From positions 1-7,620 of the forward strand of contig DJWC01000168.1 of assembly GCA_002441445.1 (NCBI GenBank): a stretch of 7,620 nt of DNA, read 5' to 3'. Position numbers and translations under genes: made by a program. The stretch comes from Pusillimonas sp. UBA6240 (GTDB lineage Bacteria; Pseudomonadota; Gammaproteobacteria; Burkholderiales; Burkholderiaceae_B). Below the pieces are notes generated by a model. The model worked only from the letters and a program-made list of their open reading frames with translations. It had not been told where the DNA came from and did no database searches. Below, one piece after another: positions 1-6,098 of this stretch (position 1 is the stretch's first letter; every line of letters starts with the position of its first letter).

Positions 1-191
1 TCCTGGCCTTTTTCCGTCAGCTTGATGCCGCGGGCGCCCCGCTCGAACAGGCGGACGCCCATCGCCGCCTCCATGGCGGCGATTCTCTGCGAAATGGCCG
101 GCTGAGTGGTATTCAGTTTCTCGGCCGCCGCCCTGAAGCCGCCAAGCTCGGCGACCCACACGAAGGCGTCTATCTGCTTGAAGTCGATCAT
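1..191 (-). CDS. LysR-type transcriptional regulator, N-terminal part (cut by window edge)
   Basis: Reading the minus strand from the ATG at 191 gives 63 codons starting MIDFKQIDAFVWVAELGGF and running into RLFERGARGIKLTEKGQ. This is the winged helix-turn-helix of the LysR family: the recognition-helix segment NTTQPAISQRIAAME and the wing motif LFER are both present. The rest of the protein, including the inducer-binding domain, lies left of the window, so no ligand can be suggested. The start is supported by an AAGGGA Shine-Dalgarno-like stretch about 9 nt upstream, which sits inside a short palindrome (200-215). The gene diverges from the GGDEF gene at 333. LysR proteins often control a divergent neighbour, but nothing in the sequence proves that here. 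Confidence 0.9.
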   Translation of the reverse strand, partial: MIDFKQIDAFVWVAELGGFRAAAEKLNTTQPAISQRIAAMEAAMGVRLFERGARGIKLTEKGQ

Positions 192-332
192 GTCCGGCTA
201 TCCCTTCAAAGGGATGAAGAAATCATTATGTGGTAAAAAATCACTTATCTACATGTTTTTACATTTGTTTTTCCCCGCAATGGCGGCAGGGCCCTCTGCG
301 GTAGTACCATCGGTGCTCTGCCATCTTGACGA
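192..332. other. AT-rich divergent intergenic region between lysR (partial) and the GGDEF gene
   Basis: This gap of about 140 bp is clearly richer in A/T (especially 216-275) than the surrounding genes, as expected for a divergent promoter region. On the minus strand CATAAT (225-230) matches the sigma70 -10 box at five of six positions, but no good -35 lies 16-18 bp upstream. On the plus strand I see no convincing promoter. Two imperfect direct repeats, TACATGTTTT (250-259) and TACATTTGTTTT (260-271), lie side by side and could be protein-binding sites. No terminator or RNA gene is evident. Confidence 0.4.
200..215. promoter_or_regulatory. Palindrome overlapping the ribosome-binding site of the partial lysR gene
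   Basis: ATCCCTT-CA-AAGGGAT is a perfect inverted repeat with 7-bp arms and a 2-bp centre. Its minus-strand AAGGGAT arm also supplies the Shine-Dalgarno stretch for the regulator that starts at 191. It could be an operator for autorepression or a small mRNA hairpin hiding the ribosome-binding site. The structure is seen directly; the role is inferred. Confidence 0.35.
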
Positions 333-1820
333 ATGAAACGCCTTATGCAAGTCAATTCCCTGGCGGCTGCGGAAAACGACGAGGTTTTACCGGATCTGTT
401 CGATGCTACGCCCACATCCCTATGGTTGGAAGACTATAGCCAGTTGCGCGCTCTGTTCGACCGCTGGCGCGGGCAGGGCGTGACGGACTTGCGCAGTTTC
501 CTGACACAGGATAAGACGCGGGTGGCCGAGTGTTCAGCATGCATACGCCTGCTGCGGGTGAACCAAAGGACTTTGTCCCTGTATGCGGCGGACTCGTTCG
601 AGCAGCTTTCCGAACGCCTGGACGAGGTATTGCGCGACGATATGTTCGAGGCGCACCTTCACGAGCTGGAGCAGTTGTGGAAGGGCAAGAATGCTTTCCA
701 GAGTACCACCGTGAATTATGCCCTGGACGGCCGCCGTCTGGACATTCTGCTGAAAGGGGTCATTCTGCCCGGTTTCGAGTCCACATGGGAACGCGTGCTG
801 GTCGCCGTGGACGACATTACCGCGCTGGAAGATGCGCGCCGCCGCGCGAAAGCCAGCGAAAAATATGCGCGCGGCATATTCGAGCAGGCGCCGGTATCCT
901 TGTGGGTGGAGGATTTCAGCATCATCAAGACGCTGCTGGACGAAATACGCGAGCAGGGCATCCTGGATTTCCGCACGTTCACCGATGTGCATCCCGAATT
1001 CATCGATCGCTGCATGGCCGAGATCCGGGTGCTGGACGTCAACCGCTACACCTTGTTCATGTTCAACGCGCCGGACAAGCAGAATCTGCTGACTCGCCTG
1101 CCCGAGATATTCCGCGATGAAATGCGGCCGTATTTCCGCCAGCAGTTGCTGGACTTATGGGAAGGCCGCCTGTTCCAGCAGCGCGAGGTCGTCAATTATT
1201 CGCTGGAAAACAAGCGCCTGCATGTGCACATGCAGTTCTCCGTCTTTCCCGGCTACGAGCGCGACTGGGGCATGGTCATGCTGGCCCTGACGGACATCAC
1301 CGCGCGCAAAAAAGCCGAAGCCTATCTGGAATACCTGGGCAAGCACGATGTGCTGACCGGGCTCAAGAACCGTACCTACTACGTCGATGAAGTGAACCGC
1401 CTGGAGCGCAAGGGCGCGCTGCCGATCACCGCCATCATGATAGACCTGAACAACTTGAAGGAAACCAACGACAAGCTCGGCCACACGGTGGGCGACGCCC
1501 TGCTGCGGCGCGCCGGCGAAGTGCTGTCCAAGGCGGTGGACAAAGCCTTCCAGGCCGCGCGCATCGGCGGCGATGAATTCGCCCTGCTGCTGCCCGGCGT
1601 GGACCAGGAAGGCGGCAAGGGCATGCTGGAAAGCATACGCAAGCTCGTCGAGCTCAACAACCAGTTCTACACCGGCCCCAAGCTGAGCCTGTCCATGGGC
1701 ATGGCCACCTGCCAGGCCGGCGGCCGCCTGGAAGACACCCTGCGCGATGCCGACCTGTCCATGTACGAGGACAAGCGGCGTTTCTACGCAGACAGCCTCA
1801 GCGACGAGGAGCAGGAATAG
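333..1820 (+). CDS. Diguanylate cyclase with two tandem PAS-like sensor domains
   Basis: A 495-residue protein predicted to make cyclic di-GMP from two GTP. It contains two homologous sensor modules (about residues 23-164 and 183-324). Both open with a P-(T/V)-S-L-W-x-E-D-(Y/F)-S signature, contain a VNY strand and end in DIT, the usual PAS exit motif. A linker leads to the GGDEF domain (about 335-490), with HDVLTGLKNR at 338-347, the DLNNLKETND substrate region and an intact GGDEF at 412-416. The canonical RxxD product-inhibition site five residues before GGDEF is absent (DKAF is there instead). No transmembrane segment or signal peptide is seen, so it is probably cytosolic. The ATG at 333 has no strong Shine-Dalgarno; the in-frame ATG at 345 is an alternative. 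No EAL domain is present. The sensed signal is unknown. Confidence 0.92.
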   Translation: MKRLMQVNSLAAAENDEVLPDLFDATPTSLWLEDYSQLRALFDRWRGQGVTDLRSFLTQDKTRVAECSACIRLLRVNQRTLSLYAADSFEQLSERLDEVLRDDMFEAHLHELEQLWKGKNAFQSTTVNYALDGRRLDILLKGVILPGFESTWERVLVAVDDITALEDARRRAKASEKYARGIFEQAPVSLWVEDFSIIKTLLDEIREQGILDFRTFTDVHPEFIDRCMAEIRVLDVNRYTLFMFNAPDKQNLLTRLPEIFRDEMRPYFRQQLLDLWEGRLFQQREVVNYSLENKRLHVHMQFSVFPGYERDWGMVMLALTDITARKKAEAYLEYLGKHDVLTGLKNRTYYVDEVNRLERKGALPITAIMIDLNNLKETNDKLGHTVGDALLRRAGEVLSKAVDKAFQAARIGGDEFALLLPGVDQEGGKGMLESIRKLVELNNQFYTGPKLSLSMGMATCQAGGRLEDTLRDADLSMYEDKRRFYADSLSDEEQE

Positions 1821-1848
1821 GCGCCTTGCCCAGGCTGCCTAATTGGCA
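1821..1848. other. Short convergent gap between the GGDEF gene and lysR
   Basis: Only 28 bp separate the two convergent stop codons. The gap holds a weak TGCC-TAATT-GGCA stem of four base pairs and no T-run, so I do not call a terminator. Read-through into the opposite gene is possible. Confidence 0.4.
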
Positions 1849-2895
1849 TCAGGCTTCGGATAGCGCGTCGCCCGCCGATTTGCGAGGCGTATCCACCGCC
1901 GGATCTTCGGGCCTGAGCTTGTTCCTGCGAAGAAAGTTCAGCGGCTTGTTGCCCTTGTAGCCATATTTTTTATCGTCCTTCAGGCTGCCTTCGCGTACCA
2001 GATCTATCAGCATGCCGGCCATCAAGGTGGCGCTGGGAGTCAGCGTGCGGTTCTTTATCTGGACCAGCGCCCATTCGCCGAAGCGGTTGCGGCTCATGGG
2101 CAGATTCAACTTGACCACATCTCCCGCTTGAAGAGCTGCTTCCATCATCAGGTTGCTGCTGACGAAAATAATGTCCGATGCGGGAATCAGCCGATTGATC
2201 AGGGCGATATCGTCGCATTCCAGGTTCACTGCGAAACTGTCATCGGAATCCAGGCCCAGGCTCTGCTTGAATTCATTGAATACCAGATTGGGCAAGCTGA
2301 CGGATGCGAAGGTATAGCCCAGCAGTTCGCGCGGCTTGATCTTGCGGCCGGGATCGGCGGCGACCAATGGATGGTTGCGGTCGCAAAACAGTGCAAGGGT
2401 CAGCCCCCCTATCGGCGTAGTTCGCAGCATGGGATCGTCGTCGATATTGCGTATATCGGCGATAAAAAAATCGATCAGGCCGGCATGAAGATCGGTCAGC
2501 AGGTTCTTCCAGTAATCGATGCGCAGGCTCAAAGACACTTTCGGGTAACGCTTATGGAAAACCCGTACGCCATCGGCCAGAAAACAAGTCGCGGGAAAAG
2601 GGCCGGCCCCCACTGATACCGAGCCCAACGCGCCTGTCTTCAGGTATTCCACATTTTTGCTGAAATTGGTGGCTTCGGACAGCAGGTGCCTGGCATGGTC
2701 GATGACAAACTGGCCGACGGGAGCGATAGACACGCTATTGGTCGTCCGTTCGAAAATCTTCAGGCCCAGTTCATCTTCCAGAGAGGAAATACTCTTGCTC
2801 AGCGCCGATTGGCTAAGGTGCACGCGTTCGGCCGCTTTGCTGAAGCTGAGCGTCTCGGACAATGCCAATACATGGCCTAGTTGTTTCAGGTTCAT
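1849..2895 (-). CDS. LysR-type transcriptional regulator, likely controller of the divergent amine-oxidation operon
   Basis: A complete 348-residue LysR-family regulator. Residues 1-60 form the winged helix-turn-helix (SFSKAAERVHLSQSALSKSI, then LEDELGLKIFERTTNSV). Residues about 90-303 form the periplasmic-binding-protein-like inducer domain, with the family pattern of a GxxRVFHKRYP helix region and a DFFIADI strand near 142-148. The family is usually about 290-320 residues long. This protein carries roughly 40 extra, charged residues at the C-terminus (from about 307, rich in K, R, D and P). It is transcribed divergently from the FAD-oxidoreductase operon at 3062, the classic layout for a LysR and its target. 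The start has no strong Shine-Dalgarno, but the helix-turn-helix begins at the expected distance from it. The inducer is unknown and may be an operon substrate or intermediate. Confidence 0.93.
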   Translation of the reverse strand: MNLKQLGHVLALSETLSFSKAAERVHLSQSALSKSISSLEDELGLKIFERTTNSVSIAPVGQFVIDHARHLLSEATNFSKNVEYLKTGALGSVSVGAGPFPATCFLADGVRVFHKRYPKVSLSLRIDYWKNLLTDLHAGLIDFFIADIRNIDDDPMLRTTPIGGLTLALFCDRNHPLVAADPGRKIKPRELLGYTFASVSLPNLVFNEFKQSLGLDSDDSFAVNLECDDIALINRLIPASDIIFVSSNLMMEAALQAGDVVKLNLPMSRNRFGEWALVQIKNRTLTPSATLMAGMLIDLVREGSLKDDKKYGYKGNKPLNFLRRNKLRPEDPAVDTPRKSAGDALSEA

Positions 2896-2908
2896 GAATT
2901 GGATTCAT
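2894..2908. promoter_or_regulatory. Inverted repeat at the lysR start codon
   Basis: ATGAAT-TGG-ATTCAT is a perfect 6-3-6 inverted repeat covering the start codon and leader of the lysR gene on the minus strand. It lies downstream of the candidate promoter, so a protein bound here could block transcription (autorepression). It could also be chance, since the arms are short and AT-rich. Confidence 0.25.
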
Positions 2909-2928
2909 AAAGCTGCGGGGAATTTTTC

Positions 2929-2956
2929 ATTTTACAGAAATGCATCCGACTGGCAA
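2929..2956 (-). promoter_or_regulatory. Candidate sigma70 promoter of the lysR gene at 1849-2895
   Basis: On the minus strand TTGCCA (2951-2956) and TAAAAT (2929-2934) each match the -35 and -10 consensus at five of six positions, with a 16-bp spacer. Transcription would start near 2922, giving a leader of about 27 nt before the ATG at 2895. The match is seen in the sequence; activity is inferred. Confidence 0.45.
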
Positions 2957-2979
2957 ATTAATGCCCGTCGATGTCGAGA

Positions 2980-2992
2980 TTGATATGTATCA
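2980..2992. promoter_or_regulatory. Candidate LysR operator (T-N11-A box)
   Basis: The stretch T-TGATATGTATC-A fits the T-N11-A pattern known for LysR-type binding sites. It contains the palindrome TGATA-TG-TATCA with perfect 5-bp arms. It lies between the regulator's own candidate promoter (2929-2956) and the operon's first gene (start 3062), where a LysR activator site for the operon is expected. No good plus-strand sigma70 promoter is visible nearby, which would fit an activator-dependent promoter. The pattern itself is common by chance. Confidence 0.4.
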
Positions 2993-3012
2993 GTTCGGCA
3001 GTGGTGGAGCGA

Positions 3013-3029
3013 GCCGGCTCGACGCCGGC
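3013..3029 (+). promoter_or_regulatory. GC-rich leader stem-loop upstream of the operon
   Basis: GCCGGC-TCGAC-GCCGGC can form a 6-bp GC stem with a 5-nt loop in the operon's mRNA leader, about 20 nt before the Shine-Dalgarno at 3049. No U-run follows, so it is not an intrinsic terminator. It might stabilise the leader or affect ribosome access. GCCGGC is itself self-complementary, so the structure may carry no meaning. Confidence 0.25.
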
Positions 3030-3048
3030 ATACAGAATAGCTATAAGT

Positions 3049-3053
3049 GGGAG
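3049..3053 (+). promoter_or_regulatory. Shine-Dalgarno that sets a TTG start for the first oxidoreductase
   Basis: GGGAG ends 8 nt before the TTG at 3062, an ideal spacing. The earlier in-frame GTG at 3047 overlaps this very site and has no Shine-Dalgarno of its own, so TTG at 3062 is preferred. Confidence 0.6.
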
Positions 3054-3061
3054 CGGCACCC

Positions 3062-4405
3062 TTGATCAAGCATAGGCGATACGTGACGCCCAGCGGCTGG
3101 AACGCGGTCGCAAGCAATCGTGTTCAATGGCGCGCACTGGGCGGCGACCTGAGCGTGGCTTTCCTAGTCGTCGGCGCCGGCTATGCGGGGCTGGCCGCCG
3201 CAAGGCGGTTGGCGGAGCTGTATCCCGATGAAGTCATTGCGTTGATCGATGCCGGCCAGCCGGCTGAAAACAGCTCCGGCCGCAATTCGGGTTTCATGAT
3301 CGACTTGCCTTATGCCAAGATCGATGCGCGCTCCGCACCGGAACAAAGCCAATGGCAGATCGACCTGCTGCGCGCCGGAAAGGATTTTTTGCAAACCATC
3401 GTGGATGCGCACGGCATCGCCTGCGGCTGGCGGCAAATCGGACACTACAAGGCGGCCACCACGGATTTCGGGGTGGCACAGTTGCGCGGAGTCGAGGCGA
3501 CCCTGCGCCAGCATCGGGTGCCGTTCCGGGAACTCACGGCGGAAGAGGTCGAGCGCGAGCTGGGCAGTCGGTACTACAAAAAGGCGATCTGGCTGGAAAG
3601 CTGCACGCTGGTGCAGCCCGCGGAGCTGGTGCATGGGCTGGTGGAAGCCCTCCCCGCCAATGTTCAAGCTTATTTCGATACGCCGGTCGAACGTATTTCA
3701 GGCCGGCGCCCCTATTGTGTCTTGGCCGGCGGCCACGAGATCCGCGCGCGCCAGATTCTGCTGTGTGTGAATGCCGATATGCCCGAGTTCGGGCACGCCA
3801 AGTACAGGCAATTGACCTTGTACACCTATGCGGGCATGACGCGCGAACTCAGCCCGGCCGAAGCGGCGGTTTTCGGCGCGGCCGATGACTGGGGGCTGAC
3901 GCCGGTGGAAAGGCTGGAAGCCACGAGCCGCAAGGTAGGCGGCAGACGCTACATGCTGCGCGCCGGTTTTTCCTACAAGAACGAGCTGCCCTCCGAAGCA
4001 GTCAGCGAGGTGCTGGCCGGCATGCTGCGCGTGCGCTACCCGCAATTGCCGGGGAACATGTTCGAGCATGTATGGGGCGGGGCGGTCAGCTTGACCCGCA
4101 ACGGCGACCCTTACCTGCGGCAGGCGACCCTGCGGCAGGCGTCCCTGCGGCAGGCGGACCTGCGGCAGGCGACTGGCGGCGTGCATGCCGTATCGGGCTG
4201 CAATGCTTCGGGCATCCTGAAAATGTCGGCCATGGGCAAGCTGCTGGCCGAGAGCGTGGCGGGCGTCGAGTCGGCGCTGCTCGGCCAGACACGCGCTTTC
4301 AGCCGACCTGGCTTCATTCCTCCCGACCCCTTGCGGCGTATTGCCGTCCATCTGAGCATAAACAGGATAGCCCGCGCGATGAAGCGGCCGGCGCACTCTC
4401 TTTAA
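3062..4405 (+). CDS. DAO-family FAD-dependent oxidoreductase (amine/amino-acid oxidase)
   Basis: A 447-residue flavoprotein from the TTG at 3062; a GTG at 3047 would add five residues. After a short IKHRRYVTPSGWN leader comes the FAD Rossmann fold, with GAGYAG at residues 38-43 followed by LAAARRLAEL. SSGRNSGF at about 71-78 is the motif common in the PuuB/glycine-oxidase-like DAO group. Near the C-terminus GVHAVSGCNASGI (about 373-385) matches the second FAD-contacting segment. The reaction is expected to be oxidation of a C-N bond of an amine or amino acid to an imine with reduction of FAD; the substrate is not evident. Residues 352-371 hold four LRQAx pentapeptides encoded by a DNA tandem repeat, directly before the C-terminal FAD motif. 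It is the first gene of the operon, 38 bp before the Rid gene. Gamma-glutamylputrescine oxidase-like activity is one possibility but unproven. Confidence 0.88.
   Translation: MIKHRRYVTPSGWNAVASNRVQWRALGGDLSVAFLVVGAGYAGLAAARRLAELYPDEVIALIDAGQPAENSSGRNSGFMIDLPYAKIDARSAPEQSQWQIDLLRAGKDFLQTIVDAHGIACGWRQIGHYKAATTDFGVAQLRGVEATLRQHRVPFRELTAEEVERELGSRYYKKAIWLESCTLVQPAELVHGLVEALPANVQAYFDTPVERISGRRPYCVLAGGHEIRARQILLCVNADMPEFGHAKYRQLTLYTYAGMTRELSPAEAAVFGAADDWGLTPVERLEATSRKVGGRRYMLRAGFSYKNELPSEAVSEVLAGMLRVRYPQLPGNMFEHVWGGAVSLTRNGDPYLRQATLRQASLRQADLRQATGGVHAVSGCNASGILKMSAMGKLLAESVAGVESALLGQTRAFSRPGFIPPDPLRRIAVHLSINRIARAMKRPAHSL
4114..4173. repeat. 15-bp tandem repeat, four copies, each with an internal palindrome
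   Basis: Four uninterrupted copies of CCTGCGGCAGGCGNN lie in perfect 15-bp register; only the last two bases of the unit vary (AC, TC, GA, AC). The first 11 bases of each unit form CCTGC-G-GCAGGs 5-bp inverted repeat around one G. Because 15 is a multiple of three, the array stays in frame and encodes L-R-Q-A followed by T, S, D, T. Related DAO proteins normally go straight from the NGDP-type segment to the GVxAxxGCNxxG motif, so about three of the copies look like an insertion made by slippage or unequal recombination. Confidence 0.95.
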
Positions 4406-4443
4406 ACCTCTTCAACCACGCATTTCAAAGCATAGAGCACGCC

Positions 4444-4830
4444 ATGATTCAAGTTGTAAAGAGCAATATCGTCAATGCACCCAATGTACCCATCAGCAAC
4501 GCCGTCGTGGCCCATGGCACGGTCTATACCGTGCAGATTCCGCGCGACCCGCAAACCCACGCTCCCAGCGGCGATGGCGGCATCGAAATGCAGGCAGGCC
4601 GCGTATTCGAACAATTGAAACATGTGCTGGAATGCGCGGATTCGGATTTGAGCCATGTGGCGCAAATGACGATATACCTGGTGGACAAGGAGGATGCCGC
4701 TGTCATGAATGAGGTCTACAAGCGCTATTTCACGACCGCGCCCTATCCCAACCGCGCCACCGTGGTCGTCAAGGAATTGCTGGGCCCGAACTGCCGTATC
4801 GAAATCGTCGTTCAGGCCGTGCAGCGCTAG
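4444..4830 (+). CDS. Rid (YjgF/YER057c/UK114) family protein, likely imine/enamine deaminase
   Basis: A 128-residue protein, the same length as E. coli RidA. Family features are the VQIPRDPQT segment (about 30-38), the TIYLVDKEDAAVMNEVYKRYF helix region (about 76-96) split by a conserved D, the PYPNRATVVV strand (100-109) and a C-terminal RIEI strand. Arg104 aligns with the catalytic Arg105 of RidA, and Glu120 with RidA Glu120. The RidA Tyr17 and Gly31 positions appear to be Ile/Ser and Val here, so this is probably one of the Rid1-7-type subgroups and not archetypal RidA. Known Rid proteins form cytosolic trimers and hydrolyse reactive imines/enamines to ketones and ammonia. Its place between two C-N-oxidising flavoenzymes fits hydrolysis of their imine products. 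The ATG at 4444 follows a modest AGAG Shine-Dalgarno six nt upstream. Confidence 0.9.
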   Translation: MIQVVKSNIVNAPNVPISNAVVAHGTVYTVQIPRDPQTHAPSGDGGIEMQAGRVFEQLKHVLECADSDLSHVAQMTIYLVDKEDAAVMNEVYKRYFTTAPYPNRATVVVKELLGPNCRIEIVVQAVQR

Positions 4831-4843
4831 CCTCGGGAAATTC

Positions 4844-6085
4844 ATGGAACAGACGACCATTATCGGCGCGGGCATTGTCGGGCTGTGTACGGCCGTGGCG
4901 CTGCAGCAGCGCGGCGTGCCGGTCAGGCTGATAGACGAAAGAGAGCCGGGTACAGGAACGTCTTTCGGCAACGCCGGCCTAGTAAGCGTGGACAGTTGCA
5001 TTCCCATCGCCTTGCCCGGCATGCTCAAGCAAGTGCCCAGATGGCTCGCCGACGCCAAGGGCCCGCTCAGCGTGCGCCCGTCCTATCTGCCCGCGGCCTC
5101 GCCATGGCTGATGCGCTGGATAAAATCGGGAGCCAGCGAGCGCGGCGCCGCGAAGCAGTCCCATGCCCTGCATCAATTGCATAAGGATGCGCTGCAGTTG
5201 TACAGGAAGCTGTTGGGCATGGAGGCTTTCAGTGAGCTGGTTCATGTCACAGGGCAGTTGCATGTATGGGAATCCCCCACAAAAACACCCGGCGACCTGC
5301 TGGCGGAGCGCTTGCGCGAGCAAAACGGGGTTGCGCCGCGGGTCTTGACGGGCGCGGATATCTTCGACCTTGCGCCCGGCATCGATAGAGCGGTGCAGCG
5401 CGCCGAATTCTATGAAAAGAACGGGCATGTCGCCAATCCCTATTTGCTGGTGCAGCGTTTGTTCAGCATATTCATGGCGGGCGGGGGCGAGTTCTTGCGG
5501 CAAAAGGTCAACGGTATCAGCCAGGCGGCAAGCGGCGCCTATCGCATCATTACCGCGACTTCGGACCTTATCGCCGGCAAGCTGGTGATCTGCTCCGGGG
5601 CGTGGTCCAAGCGTGTGCTCAAGGGGCTGGGCTTGAGCACACCTCTGGAAACCGAGCGCGGATATCATGTGTCCTTCGATCCCAATGCGTTGGATATCAA
5701 GATACCCGTCCTGCACAAAGAGCGCGCCTTCGGCGTTACGCCCATGATCGACAATATCCGCGTGGCGGGTTTCGTGGAAATCGCCGGCCTGGATGCGGCG
5801 CCTGACATGAAGCGGGAAAACGTGTTGATCAGCCATGCCAAGCGCCTGTTCCCCGCGCTCGACCTCAGCATGAAAAAAAGCTTTTGGCTGGGCATGCGTC
5901 CGTCTACGCCGGACAGCCTGCCCATTCTTGGAGGTCTGGGCGCGATGCCCAATCTGTACTTCGGTTTTGGCCATGGCCATACCGGTATCACCGGCGCCCC
6001 GAAATCCGCGGAGATTTTGGCGAATATGATTACGGGCGCCCCTAACAACATCGATGTAACACCTTACGATATCAATCGATTCTAG
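4844..6085 (+). CDS. DadA-like FAD-dependent amino-acid dehydrogenase
   Basis: A 413-residue flavoprotein of the DAO/DadA family; E. coli DadA has about 430 residues. It starts MEQTTIIGAGIVGLCTAVAL, placing the FAD dinucleotide motif GAGIVG at residues 8-13. It continues with TSFGNAGLVS (39-48), the counterpart of the DadA SxxNAG segment. It ends with MRPSTPDSLPILGG (351-364) and the FGFGHGHTGITGAP FAD-binding loop (373-386). DadA-type enzymes oxidise D-amino acids, or relatives such as D-hydroxyproline and N-substituted amino acids, to imino acids and pass electrons to the respiratory chain. The substrate here is unknown. ATG 4844 is chosen over upstream in-frame codons because GGGA lies five nt before it and the Rossmann fold starts at once. 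It begins 13 bp after the Rid gene, and its stop codon overlaps the Shine-Dalgarno of the next gene, indicating tight co-expression. Confidence 0.9.
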   Translation: MEQTTIIGAGIVGLCTAVALQQRGVPVRLIDEREPGTGTSFGNAGLVSVDSCIPIALPGMLKQVPRWLADAKGPLSVRPSYLPAASPWLMRWIKSGASERGAAKQSHALHQLHKDALQLYRKLLGMEAFSELVHVTGQLHVWESPTKTPGDLLAERLREQNGVAPRVLTGADIFDLAPGIDRAVQRAEFYEKNGHVANPYLLVQRLFSIFMAGGGEFLRQKVNGISQAASGAYRIITATSDLIAGKLVICSGAWSKRVLKGLGLSTPLETERGYHVSFDPNALDIKIPVLHKERAFGVTPMIDNIRVAGFVEIAGLDAAPDMKRENVLISHAKRLFPALDLSMKKSFWLGMRPSTPDSLPILGGLGAMPNLYFGFGHGHTGITGAPKSAEILANMITGAPNNIDVTPYDINRF

Positions 6086-6088
6086 GAG
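6084..6088 (+). promoter_or_regulatory. Shine-Dalgarno overlapping the stop codon of the dehydrogenase gene
   Basis: AGGAG begins inside the TAG stop of the upstream dehydrogenase gene and ends 10 nt before the ATG at 6099. This supports the start of the substrate-binding protein and suggests coupled translation. Confidence 0.6.
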
Positions 6089-6098
6089 ACTCAGGTTC

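Noticed and set aside
106..336. Plus-strand open frame of 76 codons ahead of the GGDEF gene
   Set aside because: Its first part is antisense to the LysR helix-turn-helix and the rest crosses the AT-rich promoter region. It has no recognisable family and no convincing ribosome-binding site.
1821..1848. Bidirectional terminator between the convergent GGDEF and lysR genes
   Set aside because: Only a 4-bp stem (TGCC/GGCA) with no T-run is seen, which is too weak to call.
3041..3046. CTATAA as a -10 box for the operon
   Set aside because: Transcription would begin at or after the Shine-Dalgarno (3049-3053) of the first gene, and no suitable -35 lies 16-18 bp upstream.
4114..4173. A pentapeptide-repeat (A(D/N)LxX) beta-helix domain, suggested by ADLRQ/ATLRQ/ASLRQ
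   Set aside because: Only four units are present, too few for a right-handed quadrilateral beta-helix, and they sit inside a DAO fold. The similarity is a by-product of the 15-bp DNA repeat.
4114..4173. CRISPR-like array
   Set aside because: The units are directly abutting 15-mers with no spacers, lie in frame in a coding gene, and no cas genes are present.
3698..4396. Open frame of 232 codons on the minus strand opposite the first oxidoreductase, with a repetitive VRLPQGRLPQ segment
   Set aside because: The repetitiveness is only the reverse reading of the 15-bp tandem repeat. There is no domain or ribosome-binding evidence, and the plus-strand gene is clear.
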